Part shown: positions 55,758 to 64,000 of the stretch, piece by piece
Position numbering within the stretch: the stretch's first letter is position 1
Layout of the letters: each line of letters starts with the position of its first letter
Assembly: GCA_016710075.1 (NCBI GenBank)
Contig: JADJLO010000043.1
Location: 186,001 to 250,000, forward strand
DNA: 64,000 nucleotides
Origin: Acidobacteriota bacterium
Lineage (GTDB): Bacteria; Acidobacteriota; Blastocatellia; RBC074
Reading direction: 5' to 3'
Program-made: the position numbers and the translations under genes
The notes under the pieces: model-generated
The model's database searches: none
Seen by the model: only the letters and a program-made list of their open reading frames with translations
What the model was told of the DNA's origin: nothing

Positions 55758-57224
55758 ATGAGAAACTTGAAGAGAAGAACCGTCGTGCTGTTAACGGGTT
55801 TGCTGGTACTCCTGGCCATGTCAGGATTGAGCGATGCCTCGGCTCAAAGTAGACGCTTAACCGGTACAAGCAACCAGGCATCGGGCAAACCGAATATCAT
55901 CCTGATTATGGGCGATGACCTCGGTTATGCCGACACAGGGCTTTATGGAAACAAGGATATTCCGACTCCTAATATCGATTCGATAGCCAAAAGCGGAGTT
56001 CTTTTTCCGGAAGGGTACGTCACTGCGCCCGTCTGCAGTCCGTCGCGCGCGGCGTTGATGACAGGCCGATATCAGCAAAGGTTCGGATTCGAGTTCAATG
56101 CCGGCCCGCTGCAGCGTGCCGTCAACAACAAGGAGATGGGACTTCCGACCAGTGAGATCACGATGCCGGATTTGTTGAAGAAAGCCGGTTACAAGACCGG
56201 CATGGTCGGGAAGTGGCATCTCGGCATGCATCCCAAGTTCCATCCAAAATCTCGCGGCTTCGATGAGTATTTCGGTTTTCTCTTCGGAGCCAATACCTAC
56301 ATCGATCCTAAAACAGAAGGCGTTTCGAACATCGGCGGTAACGAAGGTCCCGCATGGCCGCGGAATGCGCAGAATCCAATTCTGAAAGACCAGTCACCGG
56401 TTGAAGAAAGCGAATACCTAACCGAGGCGATTGCCAGGGAGGCAACCTCATTCATCGACCGACATCAGAAAGAAACGTTTTTCCTGTATGCGCCTTTCAA
56501 CGCACCTCACACGCCGCTGCAGGCGACGAAAAAATACCTCGACCGGTTCAGCCATATTAAGGACGAGAAGCGCAGGGTTTACGCCTCGATGGTCAGCGCT
56601 TTGGACGATGCCGTCGGCGCAATTCTGAACAAGCTCAAAGAAACGGGATTGGAAAAGAACACGCTCGTCGTCTTCCTCAGTGATAACGGCTGTGCGACTT
56701 ACACAAATGCCTGCACCAATGACCCTCTTCGATATGGCAAGCTGACTCATCTGGAAGGAGGGTTCCGGATTCCGTTTACAATGAAATGGCCCGGAAAGAT
56801 AAAACCCGGATCGGTTTACAAACATCCGGTTACATCGCTCGATCTGCTGCCGACTTTTCTGGCGATAGCGGGCGGAGAACTGCCGAAGGACAGGCCTTAT
56901 GATGGGCTCGATCTCATGCCTTATCTGACAGGAAAGAAGAAGGCATCGGCTCACGAAGTCCTCTGCTGGCGCAACGGCGCCAATGCTGCCGTCAGAAAAG
57001 GCAACTGGAAGCTTTTCAAGACCGGTGATAATTACTTCCTCTACGATCTTTCAAAAGACATCGGCGAGGTGAAAGATCTGGCCAAACAGAACCCTCAAAT
57101 CCTTGAAGATCTGCAGAAGGAATTGAAGAAATGGGAAGCGCAGACTGCGCAGCCGCTCTGGCCCTGCCGCAAGGCGGAGGGTGACTGGAAGTTTGAAGGC
57201 ATCAAACTGGATGTTTGTATTTAG
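55758..57224 (+). CDS. Secreted type I sulfatase
   Basis: A 488-residue arylsulfatase-family enzyme, ATG 55758 behind AGAGG. The signal peptide ends near SDASA. N-terminal metal motif IILIMGDDLGYAD; the active-site motif CSPSR starts at Cys93, which a formylglycine-generating enzyme would oxidise; then GKWHLG, FLYAPFNAPHTPL, FLSDNGC, and the C-terminal subdomain with WRNGANAAVRKGNWKLF. It would release sulfate from a sulfated ester or glycan in the periplasm. No maturase gene is in the window. Followed by a family 2 hairpin. Confidence 0.93.
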   Translation: MRNLKRRTVVLLTGLLVLLAMSGLSDASAQSRRLTGTSNQASGKPNIILIMGDDLGYADTGLYGNKDIPTPNIDSIAKSGVLFPEGYVTAPVCSPSRAALMTGRYQQRFGFEFNAGPLQRAVNNKEMGLPTSEITMPDLLKKAGYKTGMVGKWHLGMHPKFHPKSRGFDEYFGFLFGANTYIDPKTEGVSNIGGNEGPAWPRNAQNPILKDQSPVEESEYLTEAIAREATSFIDRHQKETFFLYAPFNAPHTPLQATKKYLDRFSHIKDEKRRVYASMVSALDDAVGAILNKLKETGLEKNTLVVFLSDNGCATYTNACTNDPLRYGKLTHLEGGFRIPFTMKWPGKIKPGSVYKHPVTSLDLLPTFLAIAGGELPKDRPYDGLDLMPYLTGKKKASAHEVLCWRNGANAAVRKGNWKLFKTGDNYFLYDLSKDIGEVKDLAKQNPQILEDLQKELKKWEAQTAQPLWPCRKAEGDWKFEGIKLDVCI

Positions 57225-57235
57225 ATAGAAAAATA

Positions 57236-57396
57236 GATTACGAAACAGACGGAATAAACGAAGCAAACGAAAAGAGCATAAAATAATATGGTTCATGAAT
57301 ATCAATTATTTTGGTATTCGAGAAACCAGACAGATTCTGCACATTGACGGCCTGTAAGTTTTCGTTTGTTTCGTTTATTCCGTCTGTTTCGTAATC
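57236..57396. repeat. Hairpin repeat, family 2, copy B
   Basis: Arms of 38 bp (57236-57273 and 57359-57396), from GATTACGAAACAGACGGAAT inward, with one mismatch, enclose an 85-bp core. The element occupies the gap between the sulfatase and the second M28-like gene. Copy A is at 38634-38775 in the opposite orientation. Confidence 0.85.
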
Positions 57397-57418
57397 TCCT
57401 TTTAAGTGGTGGTGCGAA

Positions 57419-58655
57419 ATGATTCGAAGGGATTTCCTGACAGTTCTTGGAGGCGGCGCCTCTTCATTGGTCACCGGGAGAGGCGGCTTATTCAATCCTT
57501 TCAATAGCGACTCGCCCGATCTGGAGAAACGGGCCGCGAAAATTATTCGCGAGTATGACGCGCAGGGAATTCATCGGACTGCCACCGAAGTCGACAACCG
57601 CTCAGCACAGTGGCTGGGTAAATTGGTCCAAAGCAATGGCGCGGCAATGTCCCTCAGGCCTTTCAATATCAGTCGCGTTGATCCTCTGGCGGCATACATC
57701 CAGATCGGCGACAGGAGGATCGAAGGACTGCCAATATTCGATGCCGCTTTTACTGAAGCATCCGGGATCACCGGCACTCTCGGCCCGCTGGGAGTGATGC
57801 TCAGATCGGACTCGTTGAAGCTCCGCCAAATGCTGAATATGGACCGACCTATTCAAAGATGAGGCGTGAGACAAAGCATCGGGCCATAGTCCTGATCACA
57901 ACCGGCTCAGCCAAAGGCCTATCGCCGATTAATGGCTCTGAATTTGAAAACCCTATGGCCCGCCGATTCTGCAAGTGTCGAACAGTGAGACTGAATGGCT
58001 CAAACAACTGGCCGGGGAAAGATCTGGAGTAAAATTAGTCGCACATGTAAAGAGGACAAACACGACGGCATTGAATGTAATGGGGCATATCAAAGGGACT
58101 GATCCGTCCCTGGCGCCAATTGTAGTCATGACGCCTCGCAGCGGCTGGTGGCAGTGCGCCAGCGAACGCGGCGGAGGGCTGGTCTGCTGGCTTGAAACAA
58201 TACGCACACTGGCTGGTGCCCGGCCGGCACGTGATTGCATTTTCATCGCATCGAGCGGACACGAAATCGGTCACATTGGCCTTGATCACTTTCTCGATGA
58301 GAACAGTAAATTGGTGCCCAAAGCTCGCATCTGGCTCCATTTCGGAGCAAATATTGGCGCGGCCGTCGAGCCCGGCCACCGGCTGCAATCTTCCGAAGAT
58401 GAGCTGGAAAGAATCTCACTTGAAGAATTTGAGAAGACCGGCGCCAAAATTGATGAAAAGATCGCACGTGGCACCGTCCCATTTGGCGAAGCCGGCAATA
58501 TCCACAGGCGTGGCGGCCATTACATCTCGATCGTCGGCCGCAATGGAATGTTTCACAGCCCTGATGACAGATGGCCTTCAGCCGTGGATATCAAAATGGT
58601 CGCAAAGTTTGCGTCGGCTTTCTCTCGGATGTCCTTGAGATTTGCCGTGGCCTGA
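57419..58655 (+). pseudogene. M28-like protein with altered metal motif, second copy, frameshifted
   Basis: ATG 57419 starts a twin-arginine leader (MIRRDFLTVLGGGASSLVTG). The protein then runs DAQGIHRTATEVDNRSAQWL and the PA-like insert in frame one to about 57830, AEYGPTYSKM and IVLITTGSAKG in a second frame, and from about 57955 (GPPILQVSNSETEW) to the stop in a third. One extra C at 57946-57948 repairs the second break. It keeps MTPRSGWWQCASERGGG in place of the M28 HxDS motif, and IASSGHEIGHIGLDHF, exactly like the paralogue at 23748-25127. Corrected length is about 412 residues. Lies between the sulfatase and an MFS transporter. Confidence 0.75.
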
Positions 58656-58670
58656 TTCATAAAAAAAGGG

Positions 58671-60068
58671 GTGATTTTGGAAAAAGCAGGGAACTTGCAG
58701 AGTCCAGCCATCTCACAGGAAGAGCCATATCCTTCCGAATCTTATGCCTGGTATGTTGTCGGCATACTCACCATTGTTTATATCTTCTCCTTTATCGACA
58801 GACAGATTTTGAATCTGCTAGTCGGGCCGATCAGGCGCGATCTGGGAATCAGCGATACTCAGATGAGCTGGCTGATGGGGACGTCCTTCGCCGTCTTCTA
58901 TACTTTCTTCGGAATCATTCTTGGCCGGCTGGCGGACAGCCGAAGCAGGCGTTCGCTGATCGCCTTGGGATTCATCTTCTGGAGCATCATGACGGCCGGC
59001 TGCGGGCTGGCGCGAAATTTCACGCAGATGCTGCTGCTGCGAATGGGAGTAGGAGTTGGTGAGGCCACTCTTTCGCCGTCTGCTTATTCGATGATTTCCG
59101 ATTATTTCCCGAAAGAGAAAAGGGCCACAGCGATCAGCGTCTACTCAATGGGCATCTACATTGGTTCGGGAATTGCGTTTCTTCTGGGCGGGGCCGTCAT
59201 CGGCTATGTATCGACTCAGGGAACCATTGATATTCCAATTATCGGATCAATCAGGCCCTGGCAGGCGATTTTCCTGATTGTCGGCATGCCGGGAGTGCTG
59301 CTTTCACTGCTGATGTATACGGTTAAGGAACCGATCCGCCGAGGAGTGCGCTCAGTTCAAATCTCACCGGGAACAGGGAAACAGGCGATCGCTCCTTTAA
59401 AAGAAGTTTTAAGCTATGTCCGATCCAACTCGAAGACCTTTATCTGCCACACTGTCGGGTTTGCACTGCTGTCATTCTCATCTTACGGAACCTCAGCCTG
59501 GATCCCGACTTTCTTCGTTCGAAATCATGGCTGGACGGCTTCAAAGGCAGGCATTGTTTATGGCGCAGTAGTGACTGTGTTTTCAACCCTGGGTGTGGCA
59601 GCCGGCGGCTGGATGGCCGACAGGATGGCTCTTCGCGGCTATCGAGATGCGACAATGCGCATCGGGTTTTTCGTGGCCATTGCCTGGTTTCCTTTTGGTA
59701 TTCCTTACCCGATTGTGGATAACGTCAATCTCGCCGTGGGACTGATGGCGGTATCAGCGTTTTTTGCCAGCGCGCCTTTCGGAGTCGCACCGGCTGCGAT
59801 TCAGCAGATCATGCCCAACGAGATGCGGGGACAGGCATCTGCAATCTATCTTTTTGTCATCAACCTTATCGGCCTTGGCATAGGGCCGACAGCCGTGGCC
59901 ATGACCACGGATTACGTGTTCCATGACGATAACGCCGTCAGATATTCAATCATGATAGTTACAACCATAGCGCATGTTGTTGCAGCCCTGCTGCTATGGG
60001 CGGGTCTGAGACCATTCCGCGAAAGCCTTGATAGATTGAAAAAATGGACGGAATATGGGCACGTCTGA
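58671..60068 (+). CDS. MFS transporter
   Basis: A 465-residue, 12-helix major facilitator. Start GTG 58671 (TTG 58677 possible). Motifs: FIDRQILNLLVGPIRRDLG, the loop motif GRLADSRSRRSLI, GVGEATLSPSAYSMISDYFP, and WMADRMALRGYRD in the second half. It resembles the spinster/hexuronate-like MFS group that carries organic anions and lipids. It starts 15 bp after the M28-like gene, suggesting co-transcription, and precedes the TetR regulator. Confidence 0.9.
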   Translation: MILEKAGNLQSPAISQEEPYPSESYAWYVVGILTIVYIFSFIDRQILNLLVGPIRRDLGISDTQMSWLMGTSFAVFYTFFGIILGRLADSRSRRSLIALGFIFWSIMTAGCGLARNFTQMLLLRMGVGVGEATLSPSAYSMISDYFPKEKRATAISVYSMGIYIGSGIAFLLGGAVIGYVSTQGTIDIPIIGSIRPWQAIFLIVGMPGVLLSLLMYTVKEPIRRGVRSVQISPGTGKQAIAPLKEVLSYVRSNSKTFICHTVGFALLSFSSYGTSAWIPTFFVRNHGWTASKAGIVYGAVVTVFSTLGVAAGGWMADRMALRGYRDATMRIGFFVAIAWFPFGIPYPIVDNVNLAVGLMAVSAFFASAPFGVAPAAIQQIMPNEMRGQASAIYLFVINLIGLGIGPTAVAMTTDYVFHDDNAVRYSIMIVTTIAHVVAALLLWAGLRPFRESLDRLKKWTEYGHV

Positions 60069-60148
60069 AGTTTAACCAAAGCCTGGAGTCTCTAAAAGAA
60101 ATAATCGATCGTTTGAATCTGCAAGTTTTATTATCTGCTGGGGTGAAA

Positions 60149-60787
60149 ATGAGAAAAACGATAAAAGTGATTGAATCAAGCGAATCTGAACGACTGGCTC
60201 AGATTTACCTCGTGGCCGCCACGATTTTCTGTGAAAAGGGATACGACGCCACTTCGATGAGCGACATAGCAGAGGCGGTCGGCATCACCAAGGCCGGTAT
60301 TTATCACTATGTTAAGAGCAAGCAGGATCTGCTGTTTAAGATCATGAGCTTCGGCATGGAGACGCTTGAGAAAGATGTCATTATACCGGCAAAAGGAATT
60401 GCCGACGCCGAGACAAGACTCAAGGCCATCATTGCAAACCACGCAAGATTGATCACAGAGGGAAGCACTCCGAATGGCCATAATCCTGTCACCATCATCA
60501 ATGATGAAGTTGGAGGCCTGACTCCGGCACAGAGGCGCAAGATAATTAATCGTAAAAGGGTCTACCTTGATCTCTTAAGAGAGACCCTCAACCAACTCAA
60601 AAACGAAGGCAAGCTCAAGGACGTCAATATCACCGTTGCCACATTCAGCCTCTTCGGCATGCTGCTTTGGGTGTCGCGCTGGTACCGGTCAAACGGCTCT
60701 ATCACGGTCGATCAACTCGTTGAAGAGATGAGCAAAATTGCTCTCGGCGGCATTCTTCGCCCACAGGCGAGACTCAGCAAAAAGTAA
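60149..60787 (+). CDS. TetR family transcriptional regulator
   Basis: ATG 60149 is preferred to the upstream in-frame start at 60044, which overlaps the MFS gene; GGGGTG serves as ribosome-binding site. The 212-residue protein has the N-terminal TetR helix-turn-helix (IFCEKGYDATSMSDIAEAVG, then ITKAGIYHYVKSKQDLL) and a ligand domain of the KstR2/fatty-acid type (INRKRVYLDLLRETLNQL). It is the only DNA-binding repressor in the window and so the best local candidate to bind the four ACCGACCGGTTGG sites, though none lies at its own promoter. Co-directional with two enoyl-CoA hydratases. Confidence 0.9.
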   Translation: MRKTIKVIESSESERLAQIYLVAATIFCEKGYDATSMSDIAEAVGITKAGIYHYVKSKQDLLFKIMSFGMETLEKDVIIPAKGIADAETRLKAIIANHARLITEGSTPNGHNPVTIINDEVGGLTPAQRRKIINRKRVYLDLLRETLNQLKNEGKLKDVNITVATFSLFGMLLWVSRWYRSNGSITVDQLVEEMSKIALGGILRPQARLSKK

Positions 60788-60810
60788 AGATTTCAGCAGG
60801 GAGGATCGAT

Positions 60811-61611
60811 ATGGCTTATAGCCAGATTGTCTATCAAAAAGAGAATCGGGTTGCCCTGATAACTCTCAACCGTCCGGAAAAGTTGAATGCATATTCTGAA
60901 ATCATGGTTCACGAGATGCTGGAGGCGCTTTCCGATTCCCGTGACGATGATCAGGTCCGTGCGGTGATCATCACAGGGGCGGGCAGGGGGTTCTGTTCCG
61001 GCGGCGACATCTCAACCGATTTTCAGTATCCCGCACGATACCGCGGTCACAGATTGGAGTCGATGCTGGAGATGCGTGAGAACTTCCATCAACTGGTCAA
61101 ATTTCTATGGCGGTTTGATAAACCGACGGTTGCAGCGATCAACGGCCCGGCTGTTGCGGGTGGTCTCACGCTGGCTCTGTGCTGTGATTTCAGGATTGCC
61201 GGTGAAAGCGCGAAACTGGGCGATACGAGCCTGAAATTTGCGCTTATACCCGACGAAGGAGGGGCCTGGCTCTTTCCCCGATTTATGGGAATCCAGAATG
61301 CACTGAGGATGTCTCTTTTTTCCGAGGTCTATCCTGCGCAAAAGGCGAAAGAGCTGGGGTTGGTGATCGAGGTTGTGCCGGATGCCGAACTGATGGACGC
61401 AGCCAGGCAATGGGCCGGCCGGCTCGCTGATGGTCCACCGATCGCCATCAGGATCACCAAGCGAATGATGTACAAGCAGATGAACATGGATCTGGATAAT
61501 GCTCTGGAAGATGCCGCACTCGGAACTCTTGTCACAAACTATTGTGAAGATGTTAAAGAAGGAACCGCCGCTTTCCACGAAAAACGAAAACCGGATTTTA
61601 AAGGTAAGTAA
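60811..61611 (+). CDS. Enoyl-CoA hydratase/isomerase family protein
   Basis: A 266-residue crotonase. Oxyanion-hole motifs are GAGRGFCSGGDIS and NGPAVAGGLTLALCCDFRIA; the catalytic region reads LGDTSLKFALIPDEGGAWLFPR. Start at 60811 behind AGGGAGGA, 23 bp after tetR. It should act on acyl-CoA thioesters (hydration, isomerisation or ring cleavage cannot be told apart). A second crotonase follows 24 bp later. Confidence 0.92.
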   Translation: MAYSQIVYQKENRVALITLNRPEKLNAYSEIMVHEMLEALSDSRDDDQVRAVIITGAGRGFCSGGDISTDFQYPARYRGHRLESMLEMRENFHQLVKFLWRFDKPTVAAINGPAVAGGLTLALCCDFRIAGESAKLGDTSLKFALIPDEGGAWLFPRFMGIQNALRMSLFSEVYPAQKAKELGLVIEVVPDAELMDAARQWAGRLADGPPIAIRITKRMMYKQMNMDLDNALEDAALGTLVTNYCEDVKEGTAAFHEKRKPDFKGK

Positions 61612-61635
61612 TCAGCACCTTGAAAGGTATGAGAT

Positions 61636-62424
61636 ATGTCTGAAAAAGTAATTCTGACTGAAGTTGTAAACAGGGTAGGCCATCTGACGCTCAACCGGCC
61701 CGAGAGGCTCAACGCTTTGAGCCATGACCTGATTATTCAATCGATTAGTCTGCTCGAGGAATGGGGCCGTGACCCTGAAATTGGAGCAATCGTCGTGACG
61801 GGCAGCGGGCGAGCCTTTTGCGCCGGGGGCGATGTTTCGGGAATGGGGAAGGAGGATCTGCGATCGCTTGAACAGAAAATAGACGATTTGAGAATGGCGC
61901 AGGAGCTGTCATGGCTGCTCTACAACATTCCCAAGGTCACGATCGCGGCAGTCAACGGCCATGCGATGGGAGCGGGGCTGGGTATCTGCCTCGCCTGCGA
62001 TCTGAGAATCGCATCCGATCAGGCGAAGTTCGGAACGGCCTATGCCAAAGTCGGTTTCGGCGGCGATTTCGGGACCACATGGCTGCTGACGCAATTTGCC
62101 GGCGTGCCGAAAGCAAAGGAGCTCTTCTTCCTCTCCGATATCATTGACGCGAATGAAGCTCATCGTATCGGTCTGATAAACAGGGTTGTTGCTCACGACA
62201 GTCTTCAAACTGAAGTTCGCTCGATTGCCGAAAGAATCGCTCATGGTCCGCTGACAAGCTATCGTTACATGAAAGCCAATGTGAATCTCTCGGCAACGGC
62301 CGACTTCAGAACCGTGCTCGACCGTGAGGCGGAGACTCATCTTCGCTGCGGCATGACCGAGGATCACAAAGAAGGTGTCACGGCTTTTATGGAGAAGCGT
62401 GCTCCGAAGTTCACCGGGAGGTGA
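61636..62424 (+). CDS. Enoyl-CoA hydratase/isomerase family protein
   Basis: A 262-residue crotonase: LNRPERLNALS, GSGRAFCAGGDVSGMG and NGHAMGAGLGICLACDLRIAS form the CoA and oxyanion pockets. The catalytic loop VGFGGDFGTTWLL has Asp where many hydratases carry Glu, so it may be an isomerase or hydrolase-type member. Second of a tetR-crotonase-crotonase operon, ending 6 bp before the TolB-like gene. Confidence 0.9.
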   Translation: MSEKVILTEVVNRVGHLTLNRPERLNALSHDLIIQSISLLEEWGRDPEIGAIVVTGSGRAFCAGGDVSGMGKEDLRSLEQKIDDLRMAQELSWLLYNIPKVTIAAVNGHAMGAGLGICLACDLRIASDQAKFGTAYAKVGFGGDFGTTWLLTQFAGVPKAKELFFLSDIIDANEAHRIGLINRVVAHDSLQTEVRSIAERIAHGPLTSYRYMKANVNLSATADFRTVLDREAETHLRCGMTEDHKEGVTAFMEKRAPKFTGR

Positions 62425-62430
62425 TCGCCA

Positions 62431-64000
62431 ATGATACGTCGCCTTACAATTATTTTTACACTCGGACTGCTGCTGTCAATTCTAAATCCTGCGGCAGGGA
62501 TCAAGGGCAGGCAAGTGGGCGCGGAAGATTTGCGTGCCGCCAATGATGCGTGGTTCGAAGGCAACTATATCGTCGCGTTGCGGGGTTATTTGCGGCTGTT
62601 GCAAAGTCCTGCGGCTGATGGGCTGGTGGAGTCGATTGCTCAGCAGACCGGCGAATTGTTTGTGACTGAAGAACTGACTGCGGATGGACGCGTGCCCCGG
62701 TTTAGTCCGGCAGGAGACCTGATCGCTTATGAAACAGGCGCGTCTTCCGCCGTTATCACACGAATTGTTTCAGCAATCGGCGAACACAAATTAATTGCAG
62801 AACTGCCCGGCATCGGTGCGGTCTTTGCGCCGTCCGGCAAACAAGTTGCCTACCTTAAATTGCCCGCCAACGAAGAACTAAAAAAAGCGCAGGCCGCGCT
62901 CGACAACCCGGCTGCTGAAGGCTTCGCGCGCATCGCGGCTCAGCAAGCTTTCAACTATTTGCAGGCAAAATATGCGGTGTTAGTGCTGCGAGATCTGCAA
63001 ACTCAGCAAGAGCGCGTCCTGCCGACCGGCAATCTCCTCAAGTCAAATCTCGCATTCGGCGCAGATGACCAGACGCTATATTTCATGGGCGCATCTGAAG
63101 GCGAGACTGCGAGAAATGATATTTATACAGTTACCGCGAATGCTGCACAGCCTGCGGCAGTGACCGATGGCGCTCAAACAGAGGGTTTCAAGACTGCACC
63201 GCAGATTGCACCGGGCGGCAAGACGCTGATGTATTTGATTCCCAACGCCAATCCATTTTCGCCGCCGCGCAATCCCGGCGGCGGGGGACAATCGGGGGCC
63301 ACCGGAAATGCCGCCCAGGCGGGCAATCCGGCTCAGGGCCAACGCGGACAAGGCGCTGCGGGCGGACCGGGTGGCCAAACGGGGGCAACCAGATTCGGCA
63401 TTTTTGATTTATCCAATCGCAAATCGAGCATTATCAATGGTAGTGCGCCGGTTTTCAGCGCTGATGGCGCGGCTGTTGCGTACGTGGCGCGTACCGGATC
63501 TGAGAATAGTCTGATTTCGCTGACGATTGGCGGAGAGCCTCTGACTCTGATCAAGACCGCCGAACGACTCGATGCGCCGGCCTTTGCCCCTGACGGCCGG
63601 CGGTTGGTCTATCAGAAAATGGCCCGCGAAGACTGGGATCTTTACCTCATCGGGCGCGATGGCAAAGACGAGCAGCGATTAACAAGAGAGATTCAGCATG
63701 ACGTCTCTCCGAGATTTATTTCAAACTCCAGGTTAATTGGCTTGATTGGCGAGCCTCGCCATCGCCGATCATATCTTTACGAGCTTGGAAGCAATACGCG
63801 CATTCAGCTTTTTCACAACAACACGGTGCGGACGATCTCGCCCGAATATGCCTGGCAGGTGAGTCCCGACGGCTCTCTCGTTCTGGTTCAATCCGACAGG
63901 GATGGTGATACGGTTTCGCCCGAACGAGGCGTCTATCTGGTGCACCTCAATCGCAAGGTCACGAAAGATCAATTGATCGCCCGTCTTGAGAAAAATCTGG
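62431..64000 (+). CDS. TolB-like beta-propeller protein (3' end outside window)
   Basis: The frame is open from ATG 62431, behind GGGAGGTGATC, to the window edge: 523 residues with no stop. A signal peptide (RRLTIIFTLGLLLSIL) is followed by a helical repeat-like part (ANDAWFEGNYIVALRGYLRLL), then WD40-like PD40 blades: PRFSPAGDLIAYETG, AFAPDGRRLVYQKM, YAWQVSPDGSLVLVQSDRDGD. A Gly/Gln/Ala-rich low-complexity loop lies at about residues 275-320. Many acidobacterial proteins of this build carry a further C-terminal hydrolase or amidohydrolase domain, which would lie beyond the edge. It is probably co-transcribed with the crotonases. Confidence 0.8.
   Translation, partial: MIRRLTIIFTLGLLLSILNPAAGIKGRQVGAEDLRAANDAWFEGNYIVALRGYLRLLQSPAADGLVESIAQQTGELFVTEELTADGRVPRFSPAGDLIAYETGASSAVITRIVSAIGEHKLIAELPGIGAVFAPSGKQVAYLKLPANEELKKAQAALDNPAAEGFARIAAQQAFNYLQAKYAVLVLRDLQTQQERVLPTGNLLKSNLAFGADDQTLYFMGASEGETARNDIYTVTANAAQPAAVTDGAQTEGFKTAPQIAPGGKTLMYLIPNANPFSPPRNPGGGGQSGATGNAAQAGNPAQGQRGQGAAGGPGGQTGATRFGIFDLSNRKSSIINGSAPVFSADGAAVAYVARTGSENSLISLTIGGEPLTLIKTAERLDAPAFAPDGRRLVYQKMAREDWDLYLIGRDGKDEQRLTREIQHDVSPRFISNSRLIGLIGEPRHRRSYLYELGSNTRIQLFHNNTVRTISPEYAWQVSPDGSLVLVQSDRDGDTVSPERGVYLVHLNRKVTKDQLIARLEKNL

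Overview
The window looks like a piece of an Acidobacteriota chromosome, probably a Blastocatellia-like soil lineage. This rests on gene content: a long Oar-type TonB-dependent receptor with an N-terminal carboxypeptidase-regulatory-like domain, many Tat- or lipobox-bearing amidohydrolases, tannase, MmgE/PrpD, DUF1254/DUF1214 and GH88 enzymes, and a group 1h-like [NiFe] hydrogenase large subunit. GC content is moderate. No phage, insertion sequence, CRISPR array or rRNA was seen. One tRNA, Leu(GAG), is present.

Layout. 0-9 kb: 3' part of a hydrogenase large subunit that stops just before its C-terminal cysteine motif, a multi-PAS hybrid histidine kinase, a lipoprotein D-aminoacylase-like amidohydrolase, a decayed MntA/HepT pair and a tannase-family esterase. 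8.8-13 kb: minus-strand operon of glycoside hydrolase, MFS transporter and thpR. 13.3-16 kb: pgk-tpiA-secG-tRNA-Leu. 16-20.6 kb: serine hydrolase, RRM protein with a small charged partner, GH88-SDR pair. 20.9-25.1 kb: minus-strand operon of three Tat-signal proteins (M28-like, amidohydrolase, MmgE/PrpD). 25.4-28.1 kb: CbiMQO nickel/cobalt importer. 28.1-32.3 kb: DedA, a DUF2156 fusion, a BON protein and a MauE/DoxX-redoxin protein. 32.4-38.6 kb: methyltransferase, YtcJ-like amidohydrolase, TPP enzyme and FAD dehydrogenase, all frameshifted. 38.9-46.5 kb: plus-strand glycan cluster (three glycosyltransferases, an APH-like kinase, a deacetylase, an ABC exporter). 46.5-64 kb: catabolic region (acyl-CoA synthetase, DUF1254/1214 pair, two SDRs, TonB receptor, sulfatase, second M28-like protein, MFS, TetR, two enoyl-CoA hydratases, TolB-like propeller running off the edge).

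Two structures cut across the genes. First, a 13-bp near-palindrome, ACCGACCGGTTGG-like, occurs at four sites. At three of them it directly follows a TTGACA-type promoter, as a TetR-type operator would. It could co-regulate the serine hydrolase, the CbiMQO and/or M28 operon, an SDR and the TonB receptor. Second, intergenic regions hold several families of long hairpin repeats. Two families have two copies each. In one of them the 47-bp core is inverted between copies while the outer flanks keep the same orientation.

About a dozen genes carry frameshifts, most repaired by adding one base to a short homopolymer. Many may be sequence errors rather than real pseudogenes, so the broken genes are described as single units with the break positions given.
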